Positions 1-7,674 of a DNA stretch of 64,000 nucleotides are shown here, one piece after another. The notes under the pieces were generated by a model, which ran no database searches, was not told the origin of the DNA, and saw only the letters and a program-made list of their open reading frames with translations. Numbering within the stretch: the stretch's first letter is position 1; the number at the start of each line of letters is the position of its first letter. The position numbers and the translations under genes are program-made. The stretch is from 21-14-0-10-47-8 sp966211795 (GTDB taxonomy: Bacteria > Bdellovibrionota > Bdellovibrionia > Bdellovibrionales > Bdellovibrionaceae). Where the stretch lies: positions 102,807 through 166,806 of the forward strand of contig CBIHNW010000009.1 of assembly GCA_966211795.1 (NCBI GenBank), written 5' to 3'.

Positions 1-622
1 CTTTTTCCCAAAATGCCCGGGCCTTTTCGGTCCAATCCATGGTCGGAAAGTTTCGGTTGATATCGACTTTGTTGGCATTGGTGCGAGTTTTCTTGAGCAA
101 ACCATCCGGATTCAGGATGGGCACCACTCGCCAGTTGTTGCGGGGGGCGATCGTTTCCAGACGCTCCATCCAGAATCGGCCGACACTGCCAGCAGGAGTT
201 TCATCTCCATGAATCAATGACAGAACCAGAATGCTCGCCGGTTTCTTTGCGTCACCTTTTCGGTCGTAATGATAAATCGGGGTGCCGTTCACGCTTTGGC
301 AACCGGGCAGAACGTCGACTTTGGCGCAAGCTTCGTGCAGAACTTTGGCGTCAGTCTTCCCTGGAAATTTAGACAGAGCTTTTTCGCAGAGATCCGAAAT
401 TTGCAATAAGGATTCAGTCGGTGCTTTGTGAGCAGCCGGAGGCATTGTCGTTGTCGTCGTGGATGTGACAGGCGCAGAAGCTTCAACGCTTGCGTGGGCA
501 GCCGGGGCCGTAGCAAGAGAAACAGCAGTCGTGGTCGAAGGATCGGTGGAAATTTGTTCAGATTTGGAAGCGCAGGCAGTGAAGATAAGACTGAGGGCGC
601 TCCCAAGAATGAGACTTCGCAT
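1..622 (-). CDS. M14-family zinc carboxypeptidase lipoprotein (MpaA-like), C-terminus beyond window
   Basis: Seen: a minus-strand frame opens at 622 and runs off the left edge with no stop. It starts with a lipoprotein signal ending in the lipobox FTAC (Cys17). A Thr/Ala/Pro-rich linker of about 60 residues follows, then a catalytic-domain start with the zinc motif HGDE, a later NPDG, and the signature VDINRNFP. These are the HxxE and NxNRNF signatures of M14 carboxypeptidases. Family knowledge: the closest described type is the murein peptide amidase/MpaA group, which trims peptides from peptidoglycan or recycled muropeptides. The lipobox suggests this one is tethered to a membrane facing the periplasm (inference). 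It starts 5 bp after tatA, probably in the same operon. The second half of the catalytic domain, with the last zinc His and catalytic Glu, is outside the window. Confidence 0.8.
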   Translation of the reverse strand, partial: MRSLILGSALSLIFTACASKSEQISTDPSTTTAVSLATAPAAHASVEASAPVTSTTTTTMPPAAHKAPTESLLQISDLCEKALSKFPGKTDAKVLHEACAKVDVLPGCQSVNGTPIYHYDRKGDAKKPASILVLSLIHGDETPAGSVGRFWMERLETIAPRNNWRVVPILNPDGLLKKTRTNANKVDINRNFPTMDWTEKARAFWEK

Positions 623-627
623 CGGTC

Positions 628-882
628 TTAGGACTTCTTTTGGTCTGAGGTTTCCCGCTGAAGGTGCTGTTCGGATTGAGCTTGTTGTTGATGATTCAAC
701 TGTTGGTCGCGATTGCTTGGTGGCAAGTCACGAGCCTGACCGTCGATTTCATTCAAACCTTCTTTGAAGCCACGAATGGCTCGACCCAAGGATTGTCCCA
801 ATTGAGGCAACTTGTTTGGTCCGAAGAAAAGCAAAAGAACAACTACCAATAGCAGTAAGTGAGTAAAACTGAGTGATCCCAT
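628..882 (-). CDS. tatA: Sec-independent protein translocase TatA/TatE
   Basis: An 84-residue protein with one N-terminal membrane helix rich in Leu and Val. It is followed by the TatA hinge and amphipathic helix, seen as FGPNKLPQLGQSLGRAIRGFK. The C-terminal tail is Gln/Asp-rich and soluble. Family knowledge: TatA oligomers form the passage through which folded proteins cross the inner membrane with TatB and TatC. The FGP-x-KLP-x-LG motif and the short length favour TatA/TatE over TatB. The start has an AGGA box nine bases upstream. The next gene downstream begins 5 bp after the stop. No tatC or tatB is visible in the window, so this is either a stand-alone tatA or a component separated from its partners. 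Confidence 0.9.
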   Translation of the reverse strand: MGSLSFTHLLLLVVVLLLFFGPNKLPQLGQSLGRAIRGFKEGLNEIDGQARDLPPSNRDQQLNHQQQAQSEQHLQRETSDQKKS

Positions 883-929
883 AGAATTTCATCCTATCGC
901 GATTCTCCGGCAGGGGCAAAGCAAAAGAA

Positions 930-959
930 GCTCCCCATCGGGAAATCCCAAGGGGGAGC
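930..959 (-). terminator. Rho-independent terminator after the small gene at 969-1247
   Basis: GCTCCCC (930-936) pairs with GGGGAGC (953-959), with an inner GGGAAATCCC element. Read on the minus strand the hairpin is followed by a T-rich run. It lies directly after the stop of the minus-strand gene that ends at 969. Confidence 0.7.
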
Positions 960-968
960 GCTTAAAGT

Positions 969-1247
969 CTATTTAATCCAAAACGACGCCGTTTCCTTCA
1001 GCTTTCTACGCTGTCTTTCTGCATCCTGAAGCCCTGTTTCCCGGCTCTGGGGCTCAATCCAAAGGACTGTCGAGAATCCAACCAACCAGCGCACGGCTCC
1101 ATAGGCGAGGTACAGGAGGAAGCTGAGAAAGTGGAAGATAACGACCATTGTGTTTCGGATTTGGGCCTGAGAAAGCTGCGTGAACTTTTCGAGCCTTTGT
1201 TGATTGTGATATTCCCAACGCTCGTGGCGTTTCTTAAATGCGGACAT
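969..1247 (-). CDS. Small membrane protein of unknown function
   Basis: A 92-residue protein not recognised from any family. It has a charged amphipathic N-terminus (about 25 residues), a central hydrophobic stretch of about 30 residues (from NTMVVIFHF to WLVGFS) that could form one long or two short membrane helices, and a basic C-terminal tail. The start is well supported by AGGAGG followed by five bases and ATG. A terminator follows the stop, so it is probably monocistronic. Confidence 0.65.
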   Translation of the reverse strand: MSAFKKRHERWEYHNQQRLEKFTQLSQAQIRNTMVVIFHFLSFLLYLAYGAVRWLVGFSTVLWIEPQSRETGLQDAERQRRKLKETASFWIK

Positions 1248-1417
1248 GGCTTCCTCCTAAAGAAGCGAGCTCCATTCAGGCTCTGATTGGTCAAATCCCC
1301 AGGCCCAGAAATTGAACCCGTGGAGAACGGACTTCCAAATCGCGATATCGCAATTTGAAAATGAAATTTGAATTTGATAATGGGTGTGCTTCTAGAAATT
1401 CTGACGGATCAAAATAT

Positions 1418-1540
1418 TTAGAAGGCGCAAATATCCGCCGGGTTCGGGCGGTCGGTCAGGATGGAGGTCACGACCGGCATATCCTTCAGAGACGCAAGTT
1501 TCGCATCTGAGAGTTTTCCGTGTTGTTGAATCATCTTCAT
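1418..1540 (-). CDS. 40-residue small protein, unknown function
   Basis: The start at 1540 is decided by a perfect AGGAGG five bases upstream of ATG. A longer in-frame start at 1600 has no such site. The product begins MKMIQQHGK and ends NPADICAF. It has no signal peptide or membrane segment and is moderately charged. Its single Cys is three residues from the end. I do not recognise it. The strong ribosome binding site and uninterrupted short frame are the only evidence for translation. Confidence 0.5.
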   Translation of the reverse strand: MKMIQQHGKLSDAKLASLKDMPVVTSILTDRPNPADICAF

Positions 1541-1725
1541 GATGACCTCCTGGTAAGTGGTGTCCAGTTCCAAGTTGGAATCAAAAGTTTCAACATGCAA
1601 CCAGACGGGGTGCTCATCGCAAATTTATTTGCAATAGATCGTTTACAGAATTTTTCAAAGCAACGGCTGTGCCAGTAAAATCCATCGGTGAATCTGCAGA
1701 GGCCGGAGGGCCGAAGAAGAGATCG

Positions 1726-2484
1726 CTAAAAAGTGTAACCCAATGTCAGGCGAAGGATGTCGAATTGGGGAGTGTTGCGAATGATCTTTGTGGCGTTATC
1801 CAAATCTTCGCGGTCGCTGGCGTTCGTCACAGACTCTAAAGCCGAGTCATCGACGTTCTTACTGAACAGTGGGATGTACATCATGAACCAATCTGCGCCC
1901 AAGGTGAAACCATTCGACCATTGAAAGCGGTTGGAAAGTCCGAGCTGCGGACCGAGAGACTCGAATTTCCACTTGGTGTTGGATGGTTTTCCCGGAATGT
2001 GATTGAGGTAGGTGTTGCCGAGCTCAAAGGAAAATTCGCTTTTGAAAAGGCCCATGATGACGTTGAAAGAATTCGAAGATGGATACCACCTGGCTTGCAC
2101 GCCGTAGCGTTGGTCGGTCACCTGCCCAAAATCCACACTGAGAAGTTTGGCCGAAATGGATCGGCGCGTGAGTTCGGCTTCAATGGTCCAATTGTCGTTT
2201 TTAATGTATCCCGCGGAAATTCCGTATTTCACCGGGAGCCAAGTGGAGAGGTAAGAAAAATGTCCATTCAATGTGTACTGAGACAGCGCGCGAACAGAGC
2301 GTGTTGGCAGATCCTTTGGGGCTTCAACGACGGCCACCTGGGGCTCGGCCGGCAGCGGAGTGGGCTCTGTCGGGAGTGTGGCACTGGGATCTGGATTCAA
2401 TGTCGATGGAGAAGAAGGAAGCGCCTGTTGGGCGATCGCCATTGAAGAGCACATCAGGATGAGACAAATAAAAAGGCGTTTCAC
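1726..2484 (-). CDS. Secreted beta-barrel-type outer membrane protein, unknown function
   Basis: GTG start at 2484 chosen because AAGAGG lies six bases upstream; a 33-bp longer ATG version exists but lacks a site. The 252-residue product has a signal peptide (KRLFICLILMCSSMAIAQQA) and a low-complexity Pro/Ser/Thr linker (about residues 20-55). The rest is alternating hydrophobic/polar strands such as YGISAGY and WTIEAELTRRS. It ends LTLGYTF, and a C-terminal Phe is the usual outer-membrane assembly signal. Family knowledge: this layout fits a small OM beta-barrel. No substrate can be inferred. Neighbours give no functional clue. Confidence 0.65.
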   Translation of the reverse strand: MKRLFICLILMCSSMAIAQQALPSSPSTLNPDPSATLPTEPTPLPAEPQVAVVEAPKDLPTRSVRALSQYTLNGHFSYLSTWLPVKYGISAGYIKNDNWTIEAELTRRSISAKLLSVDFGQVTDQRYGVQARWYPSSNSFNVIMGLFKSEFSFELGNTYLNHIPGKPSNTKWKFESLGPQLGLSNRFQWSNGFTLGADWFMMYIPLFSKNVDDSALESVTNASDREDLDNATKIIRNTPQFDILRLTLGYTF

Positions 2485-2671
2485 GTCGAACCTCTTTCCC
2501 GCGAAAAACCGATTCAAGCATGAACGTGTTAAAATGAGAAATGGAAAAGCCGAATGGATTTGTTTCTGACTGACACATGCCGAAAACTTCGATTAGGGAA
2601 TGACGAGGAACTCAATTAAAATGAAACCACTGGACATTGAACAATCACGGCTCGTCTGCGGAGGTTCTTTC

Positions 2672-2872
2672 ATGTTGGCGCGTGGTCAAATTACGTTCGT
2701 GATTTTTTGGGTTTTGAATCCCATCGTCATTCTGCTTTTTCAAAACTGCGCTTGGACCCCGGCTCAGCGACCCGAAGCGGAGCGCAAAGTTTCTTCCACG
2801 GCGGCGACTGTTTCCGAGCGAGCGCCGGCTTGTGTGACTTCTGGCAGAGCTTCATTGCTTTGCGCCGAATAA
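2672..2872 (+). CDS. Doubtful small hydrophobic ORF overlapping the DUF2917 gene on the other strand
   Basis: An ATG at 2672 is preceded by GGAGG with seven bases spacing. The frame codes for 66 residues with an N-terminal hydrophobic segment (FVIFWVLNPIVILLFQN) followed by Cys. The last third lies antisense to the 3' end of the DUF2917 gene, so at most one of the two is under protein-level selection there. It could be a small membrane protein or lipoprotein, or simply chance. Confidence 0.2.
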   Translation: MLARGQITFVIFWVLNPIVILLFQNCAWTPAQRPEAERKVSSTAATVSERAPACVTSGRASLLCAE

Positions 2873-3072
2873 AGCACGGTCGCATCTTCTAAAGCTTCAA
2901 TCAAAAATAATGAATTCATATCGGAACTCATCGTCTCGCCCTGATTGAGAAGGTAATCTTTTTGATCTCCGCTGCGCGTGAGCCAAATGCGGCCGCGAGA
3001 GATTCGCAGCGATAGACCTTGCTCGTTCAGTTTTAAAAATTGCCCCTTTTTCAGATATTGAAAGTGCACCAT
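2764..3072 (-). CDS. DUF2917 domain protein
   Basis: A 102-residue protein recognised by the DUF2917 core: a beta-rich stretch with ISRGRIWLTRSGD and DYLLNQGETM at about residues 32-57. The family is short, soluble and of unknown biochemical function; the fold is probably a small cupin-like beta barrel. The start at 3072 has AAGGGG six bases upstream. It is divergent from a MocR-type regulator, an arrangement common for this family (from memory), and both genes read away from the repeat array at 3150-3210. Regulation by the MocR protein is therefore likely (inference). The last 30 residues are Ala/Glu/Ser-rich and may be disordered. Confidence 0.75.
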   Translation of the reverse strand: MVHFQYLKKGQFLKLNEQGLSLRISRGRIWLTRSGDQKDYLLNQGETMSSDMNSLFLIEALEDATVLYSAQSNEALPEVTQAGARSETVAAVEETLRSASGR

Positions 3073-3149
3073 AAAACACCCCTTTTCCCTTGCCATCCAG
3101 TATCGGCCTGTTTTGCTGTTAGGTACAGATGCAGAAAATAAAAATTGTA

Positions 3150-3210
3150 ACCATAACAGTTCGGATGTAGTAAACTGTTATGGTAAGTGGCACAGCCACT
3201 GTATCTGGAA
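3150..3210. promoter_or_regulatory. Probable MocR operator array: inverted repeat plus direct repeat
   Basis: Perfect 12-bp inverted repeats ACCATAACAGTT (3150-3161) and AACTGTTATGGT (3173-3184) are separated by 11 bp. A degenerate direct copy of the right arm, CTGTATCTGGAA (3199-3210), lies 24 bp downstream of CTGTTATGGTAA (3175-3186). Between them AGTGGC/GCCACT (3186-3200) forms a short hairpin. The array lies in the divergent promoter region of the DUF2917 and MocR genes. MocR/GabR-type regulators bind spaced repeats of this kind, so autoregulation is the simplest reading (inference). Confidence 0.6.
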
Positions 3211-3242
3211 CAAAGAAGGGAAGAGTTCTACTCTGAATCACT

Positions 3243-4676
3243 ATGGCAAGAGAGCAGCTTTTAAAAAAAGATGGAAATCCATTGTATGTTCGCGTCGCCA
3301 ATCGGTTGAAAGATTGGATTCAGGACGGCACTTATTTGCCGGGGACCAAAGTCCCCTCGGTGCGCGAGCTGAGCGATAAACTGGATGTGAGCATCTCGAC
3401 AATATTACAAAGTTACGACATGTTGGAAAACCAAGGATTTATTGAAGCGAAACCTCAATCCGGTTACTACGTCAAACTTCGATCGTTGATGCAAGAGCCT
3501 TCGGTCAGTCGCCCTGTTGGCGCTCCGAGATTTGTGCAAAGCCAAGATGCTTTCCTGGATGTGATTCGCTCTTGCGGAGCGCCCGATGTCGTCCCGCTTG
3601 GTGGCGCCGTGATTCACCCCGCACTTTTGCCGGTTGAAAGTTTACAGCGCAGTCTTGCGCGCGTGGTGCGCGACAATCCGGAAGAAGCGATTCGTTACGA
3701 ACAGGCGCCCGGCCACTGGGGATTGCGACGTGAGATCGCGCGCCGAAGCTTGGACATGGGATGCGAGATTGATCCGAATTTGATTCTCACCACGACCGGT
3801 GCGATGGAGGGAATCAACCTGGCGCTGAAAGCCGTGACCAAGGCGGGAGATATCGTTGCTGTCGAAAGTCCCACTTATTACGGGATTCTGCACTCGCTGG
3901 AAAGCATGGGTTTGAAAGTTTTGGAACTGCCGACCTGCACTCAATCCGGAGTGGACCTGGATGTGTTCGAAGAGAAGATCAAAAAATTTCCGGTCAAAGC
4001 AATGATTCTAACGCCCAGTTTTCAAAACCCGTTGGGCAGTTTGATGTCGGACGAGGGCAAAGAGAAAGTCGTGCAGATCTGCGCGAAATACAACATCACC
4101 TTGATCGAAGACGATATTTACGCCGAGCTGAATTTCGAAGGGCAGCGTCCTTCGGCGCTGAAATCGTTCGATAAAAAAGATGAAGTGATCTTCGTATCTT
4201 CTTTTTCCAAAACCTTGGCGGCCGGTTACCGGGTCGGATGGATGATTGGACCCAAGAAATTGACCGAGACCTTAGAGCGCCTGAAGTTTTCACTGACTGT
4301 GGCGACCAATTCCATCGGGCAAATGGCGATTGCGGATTTGCTTCAGCATCACAACTATGATCGCCACTTGCGCAAGCTGCGACAGACCTTGGCGCAAAAT
4401 ATTCACCTGACATCACAGGTGATCGCGGAAAGATTTCCGGCGGGAACCAAGGTGACTCAACCGAAGGGCGGCTGTCTTTTATGGGTTGAATTTCCAAATC
4501 ATGTGAAATCATTAGAGCTTCACCAGAAGGCTTTGAAAGAGGGGATCTCGATCATTCCGGGTCCTTTGTTTTCGGCTTCGGGAAAATATCAGAATTGCAT
4601 TCGTATCAACTGCGGCAATCCTTGGGATTCGCGCATTGAAAAAGCCGTGGCAAGAATCGGAGAATTGGCAAAATGA
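3243..4676 (+). CDS. MocR-family transcriptional regulator (GntR HTH fused to aminotransferase-like domain)
   Basis: 477 residues. An N-terminal GntR winged helix (about 10-80) includes PLYVRVANRLKDWI and VPSVRELSDKLDVS. A linker follows, then a fold-type I aminotransferase domain (about 110-477) with TPSFQNPLG, ED at the cofactor Asp region, and SFSKTLAAGYRVGW, whose Lys is the expected PLP Schiff-base residue. Family knowledge: MocR proteins sense PLP or amino-acid-related effectors and bind repeats upstream of their targets. The ATG lacks a clear ribosome binding site; AAGAAGGGA is about 20 bases away. The stop overlaps the start of the thioesterase gene by 4 bp (ATGA), so the two are cotranslated. 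Effector and regulon are unknown. Confidence 0.9.
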   Translation: MAREQLLKKDGNPLYVRVANRLKDWIQDGTYLPGTKVPSVRELSDKLDVSISTILQSYDMLENQGFIEAKPQSGYYVKLRSLMQEPSVSRPVGAPRFVQSQDAFLDVIRSCGAPDVVPLGGAVIHPALLPVESLQRSLARVVRDNPEEAIRYEQAPGHWGLRREIARRSLDMGCEIDPNLILTTTGAMEGINLALKAVTKAGDIVAVESPTYYGILHSLESMGLKVLELPTCTQSGVDLDVFEEKIKKFPVKAMILTPSFQNPLGSLMSDEGKEKVVQICAKYNITLIEDDIYAELNFEGQRPSALKSFDKKDEVIFVSSFSKTLAAGYRVGWMIGPKKLTETLERLKFSLTVATNSIGQMAIADLLQHHNYDRHLRKLRQTLAQNIHLTSQVIAERFPAGTKVTQPKGGCLLWVEFPNHVKSLELHQKALKEGISIIPGPLFSASGKYQNCIRINCGNPWDSRIEKAVARIGELAK

Positions 4677-5431
4677 GTCGACAGCAAGTGTTTGCAGAAA
4701 AATATAAGATCTCGTCGTACCTGGTGAACCTGCGTGGACGTGCGGGATTGTTTGCGGTTTTAAATCTCATTCAAGATGTCGGTTGGCTGCACGCGATTCA
4801 TTGGAATGTTCGTCTGGAAAAAAATCAGGGATGGATTTTCACCCGGCAGAAGCTAAAGATGCAAGAGTGGCCCAAATGGAATGAAACGGTCGAAATTCGC
4901 ACGTGGTTGCGACCACCCGCCGGCAATTCTTTTCTGCTGCGAGACTATGAGCTTTTTATTGGCGATCGCAAGATCGGTGAATGCACCAGCACTTTTGCGG
5001 TGATGGACATGACGGCGCGAAAGATCGTCAATGTTGACTGGAGCCAGTTCGCCGATGTGTGGCGGCAACAAGAGACGCTTGCGCTCACGCCTGAAAAAAT
5101 CAGTTGGAATGCAGATGCCGAGACCATCGCGCAGTTCCAGGTTCGAAACAGTGATCTGGATATGAACAATCATGTCAACAACACCAAATATTCGCAGTGG
5201 ATTTTGGATGCCATCCCATTAGAACTTTTGCGTGAGGGTGTGGACCTTTTCGATTATGAAGTGAACTTTTTGGCCGAGACGAAATCCGGTGATGTGATCA
5301 TCATTCAAAAAACAAATCAGGATGTTGTCGAAGGCGAAACGCGAGTCATTCAGTTTCAAGGACTTCGCAGTGCCGATCAAAAGGCCGTGTTCTCGGTTCG
5401 CATGCGGGTTACAAATAACCCTCGCGTTTGA
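4673..5431 (+). CDS. Acyl-ACP thioesterase (FatA/FatB-type double hotdog)
   Basis: 252 residues with two hotdog repeats. The first holds LNLIQDVGWLHAIHWN and a helix-sheet core. The second holds the family signature VRNSDLDMNNHVNNTKYSQW, whose Asp and Asn/His residues correspond to the catalytic network of acyl-ACP thioesterases. Family knowledge: these enzymes hydrolyse acyl-ACP and release free fatty acid in the cytoplasm. The 4-bp ATGA overlap with the MocR gene means expression follows that regulator. Its 3' end overlaps the convergent UPF0178 gene by 23 bp. Chain-length preference cannot be read from sequence. Confidence 0.85.
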   Translation: MSRQQVFAEKYKISSYLVNLRGRAGLFAVLNLIQDVGWLHAIHWNVRLEKNQGWIFTRQKLKMQEWPKWNETVEIRTWLRPPAGNSFLLRDYELFIGDRKIGECTSTFAVMDMTARKIVNVDWSQFADVWRQQETLALTPEKISWNADAETIAQFQVRNSDLDMNNHVNNTKYSQWILDAIPLELLREGVDLFDYEVNFLAETKSGDVIIIQKTNQDVVEGETRVIQFQGLRSADQKAVFSVRMRVTNNPRV

Positions 5432-5867
5432 TCGATTGAATGATTTCGTCGAGCTTTCCTAAAAATCGTGAGCGGTCCTTCTTGTCCATGGGGGCCGGTC
5501 CGCCCCGCATTTCACCCATGTGCCGCAGATTTTGCATCAGTTCCCGATTGGCGACCGCCGATCCGATATTGTCTTCGGTGAACTCTTCGCCCTTGGGTCC
5601 CAGAACGCGAACTGCTTTTTTTATGCATCGATCCGCCAATAAAATATCAGAGGTGATGACGATATCATGCGCCTTTGAATTTTCGACGATCCAATCGTCG
5701 GCGGCATCAAATCCACCGTTGACAACCACCATCTCTAATAAAGGGTTGAGCGGAAGATTCAATCGCTTGTTGGCGACCAGCAGAACCGACATTTTGTAGC
5801 GTTCGGCGACCTTGTAGACCTCTTCTTTGACGGCGCAACCGTCGGCATCGATGTAGATTTTGGCCAT
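5409..5867 (-). CDS. UPF0178 / YaiI-YqxD family protein (NYN/PIN-like)
   Basis: 152 residues. It is recognised by the start IYIDADGCAVKEEVYKVAER, the central VVNGGFDAADDWI with TSDILLADRC, and the C-terminal RGGPAPMDKKDRSRF. The acidic DADGC and TSD...AD positions fit the PIN/NYN nuclease-like fold proposed for this family; no activity is firmly assigned. Length is typical (about 150). The start has GAGGAG about ten bases upstream. It is convergent with the thioesterase gene and divergent from the phosphatase gene. Confidence 0.85.
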   Translation of the reverse strand: MAKIYIDADGCAVKEEVYKVAERYKMSVLLVANKRLNLPLNPLLEMVVVNGGFDAADDWIVENSKAHDIVITSDILLADRCIKKAVRVLGPKGEEFTEDNIGSAVANRELMQNLRHMGEMRGGPAPMDKKDRSRFLGKLDEIIQSIKREGYL

Positions 5868-5956
5868 ATTCTGGTGACTCCTCGGCTCAGAATGTCGTGG
5901 AAATTCTTCGACTTCAACTTGAAAACTTGCAAGGCTTTGGAAAAGCGGGGGGAATC

Positions 5957-6577
5957 ATGAGATCGATTTTGATTTTATTTGCAAGCTTATGCCTGACCTT
6001 CTCGGTTCCACATTCGGCCAAGGCGGATGAAGGTTGGATTCTCGGGGACAATTTTTATGAAGTCGATGCCGGTAAATATTATCGCTCGGCTCAGCTCTCG
6101 GCGGCCTCTTTTGAAAAGTACATTTCGCAGTATAAGATTCAGACGGTGATCAATCTGCGCGGTGAAAATCCAGGCGAGCCATGGTACCAAGATGAAGCCG
6201 AAGTGATGCATCGATTGAACGTCAATTTCATCAACATCCCGATGTCGGCCGATCGGCTGCCACACAAGAAAGATTTGATCACTTTGTTGGATGCTTTTAA
6301 AAATGCGCCGCGACCGATTTTGGTTCACTGTCAGGCCGGCGCCGACCGAACCGGGGAAGCTTCCGCCATTTACCAGATGATCTTTATGGGGAAAGCAAAA
6401 CCCGATGCGATCAAAATGCTCAGTCTCAAATACGGGCATATCGCCAGTTTGAAACCCGCCAAAGATTATTTCGTTCGCGATGTGTGGCAGGGGATCGATT
6501 GGGCCTATCAAAGTTACAATCCTTGCGTCACCAAGTATCAGTACTATGACCAAAACGATCCCGTCTGCCGACAGTGA
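5957..6577 (+). CDS. Secreted dual-specificity/tyrosine phosphatase-like protein
   Basis: 206 residues from the ATG at 5957, preceded by a G-rich site (GCGGGGGGAATC). The signal peptide ends near SAKADEG. The core has YYRSAQLS, TVINLRGE and the P-loop HCQAGADRTG, matching the CX5R cysteine phosphatase motif, with an upstream loop acidic position plausible at about residue 95. Family knowledge: bacterial periplasmic DSP-like phosphatases with the RSAQ/INLRG signature act on phospho-Tyr, lipids or inositol phosphates. The substrate here is unknown. A longer start at 5897 would destroy the signal peptide. Confidence 0.8.
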   Translation: MRSILILFASLCLTFSVPHSAKADEGWILGDNFYEVDAGKYYRSAQLSAASFEKYISQYKIQTVINLRGENPGEPWYQDEAEVMHRLNVNFINIPMSADRLPHKKDLITLLDAFKNAPRPILVHCQAGADRTGEASAIYQMIFMGKAKPDAIKMLSLKYGHIASLKPAKDYFVRDVWQGIDWAYQSYNPCVTKYQYYDQNDPVCRQ

Positions 6578-6594
6578 GAGAAAATAACGGGCTC

Positions 6595-7488
6595 TTAGTA
6601 GACCGGCAGAGGCTTTCGATCCAAAGTCGCGCGGATCAGCTTGATCGCGATGTCGTAATCCAGACCATCGGGATCTTTTCCTGAATCGTATTGCCAGCTC
6701 GGAGGAGCCTCGGGATGCGGTCCCGAAACCATCACGAAGCCGTTGCCGGTCCAAGTTTGAGAGATGGCCGGTTTCCCATCGGGATAACGGGCGACAACAC
6801 CACCAGACCATTCCGGAGTGAACGGACCATCATACCACATGATGTTTCGGCGAGTGCCGTCCGCAAAGGAAATCATCGGAACCGTGGCGATCGCCGAAGG
6901 GTTGCTGGCGGGATACCATCTTGTCAGATAGTCGCCTTGAGCCACACCGAAGCCATAGTAAGCCGTGGTGTTCGATCTGGTATCGATGCCGACGGCAGCG
7001 TAAGCACCGGCGCAGATTCCAAGAAAACTCACTCCACCATCGCGAACGGCTTGGCGTACGCGAATTTTTGTCGCCAACGACAGATTGCTGTTGATCGTGT
7101 TGGAATTTCCGCCCGGAATCAGGATCAATTTATATTTTTGCATGTCGGTCAAAGGCATCGCCGTCAAAGCCGCGGTGTTGATCAGACGGTAGCTGACCCC
7201 CATGGATTTGATGATCTGTTCAAGAGATTGCCAATCCGAAGTCGAAGTGCCGACGCCGTTGAACAGTAAAATCTGCGCGGAAGTGGTCAGGGTCGTTGCG
7301 TCCTCGAGCGGGTTTGCCGGATCTGTCAGGGACGTATCCGGATTCGCATTCGAAATTTGTTGTTGAGGATTCGGTTCGCTGGCCACGCTGGCCGAATCGG
7401 TGCTGCCCGATGAGCCTGATTGAGAGCAACCAAATCCCGCCAGCGAGACAAAAAAGAGAAGGCCAAGAACAGATGTTCTTTTTATCAT
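6595..7488 (-). CDS. BPL_N (glutamine-amidotransferase-like) lipoprotein, paralog 1
   Basis: 297 residues from ATG 7488, which has GAGG six bases upstream. A lipoprotein signal ends in LAGFGC. A Ser/Thr/Pro linker follows, then a class-I amidotransferase-like domain resembling the N-terminal domain of eukaryotic biotin-protein ligase. It shows LLFNGVGTS at the start, IPGGNSNTI, and the nucleophile elbow FLGICAGAYAAV, in which Cys is the expected nucleophile. Family knowledge: BPL_N proteins are mostly uncharacterised. Placement outside the cytoplasm argues against a classical glutaminase partner (inference). It is the last gene of a six-gene minus-strand run and a paralog of the gene at 7675-8505; a 186-bp gap separates them. 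Confidence 0.75.
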   Translation of the reverse strand: MIKRTSVLGLLFFVSLAGFGCSQSGSSGSTDSASVASEPNPQQQISNANPDTSLTDPANPLEDATTLTTSAQILLFNGVGTSTSDWQSLEQIIKSMGVSYRLINTAALTAMPLTDMQKYKLILIPGGNSNTINSNLSLATKIRVRQAVRDGGVSFLGICAGAYAAVGIDTRSNTTAYYGFGVAQGDYLTRWYPASNPSAIATVPMISFADGTRRNIMWYDGPFTPEWSGGVVARYPDGKPAISQTWTGNGFVMVSGPHPEAPPSWQYDSGKDPDGLDYDIAIKLIRATLDRKPLPVY

Positions 7489-7674
7489 AGAGGACCTCAT
7501 TGTCGATTGTGGCAAACGCAACGGTGGAGAATTGGCGCCTGCAAGTTAAAATTTATTGGAGTCGAATAGAAACATCGTTGTCGCCGCGCGCGACCAATGC
7601 AAGCCGATCTTTGGCACAGGACTTATTTGGAAGAATCAGGGATAGATGTGAAGCAGAGAAATGGGAGTCGAAGA

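Noticed and set aside
1337..1356. Palindrome around GCGATATCGC
   Set aside because: Only ten perfect bases, a common length by chance; no link to a promoter or gene boundary.
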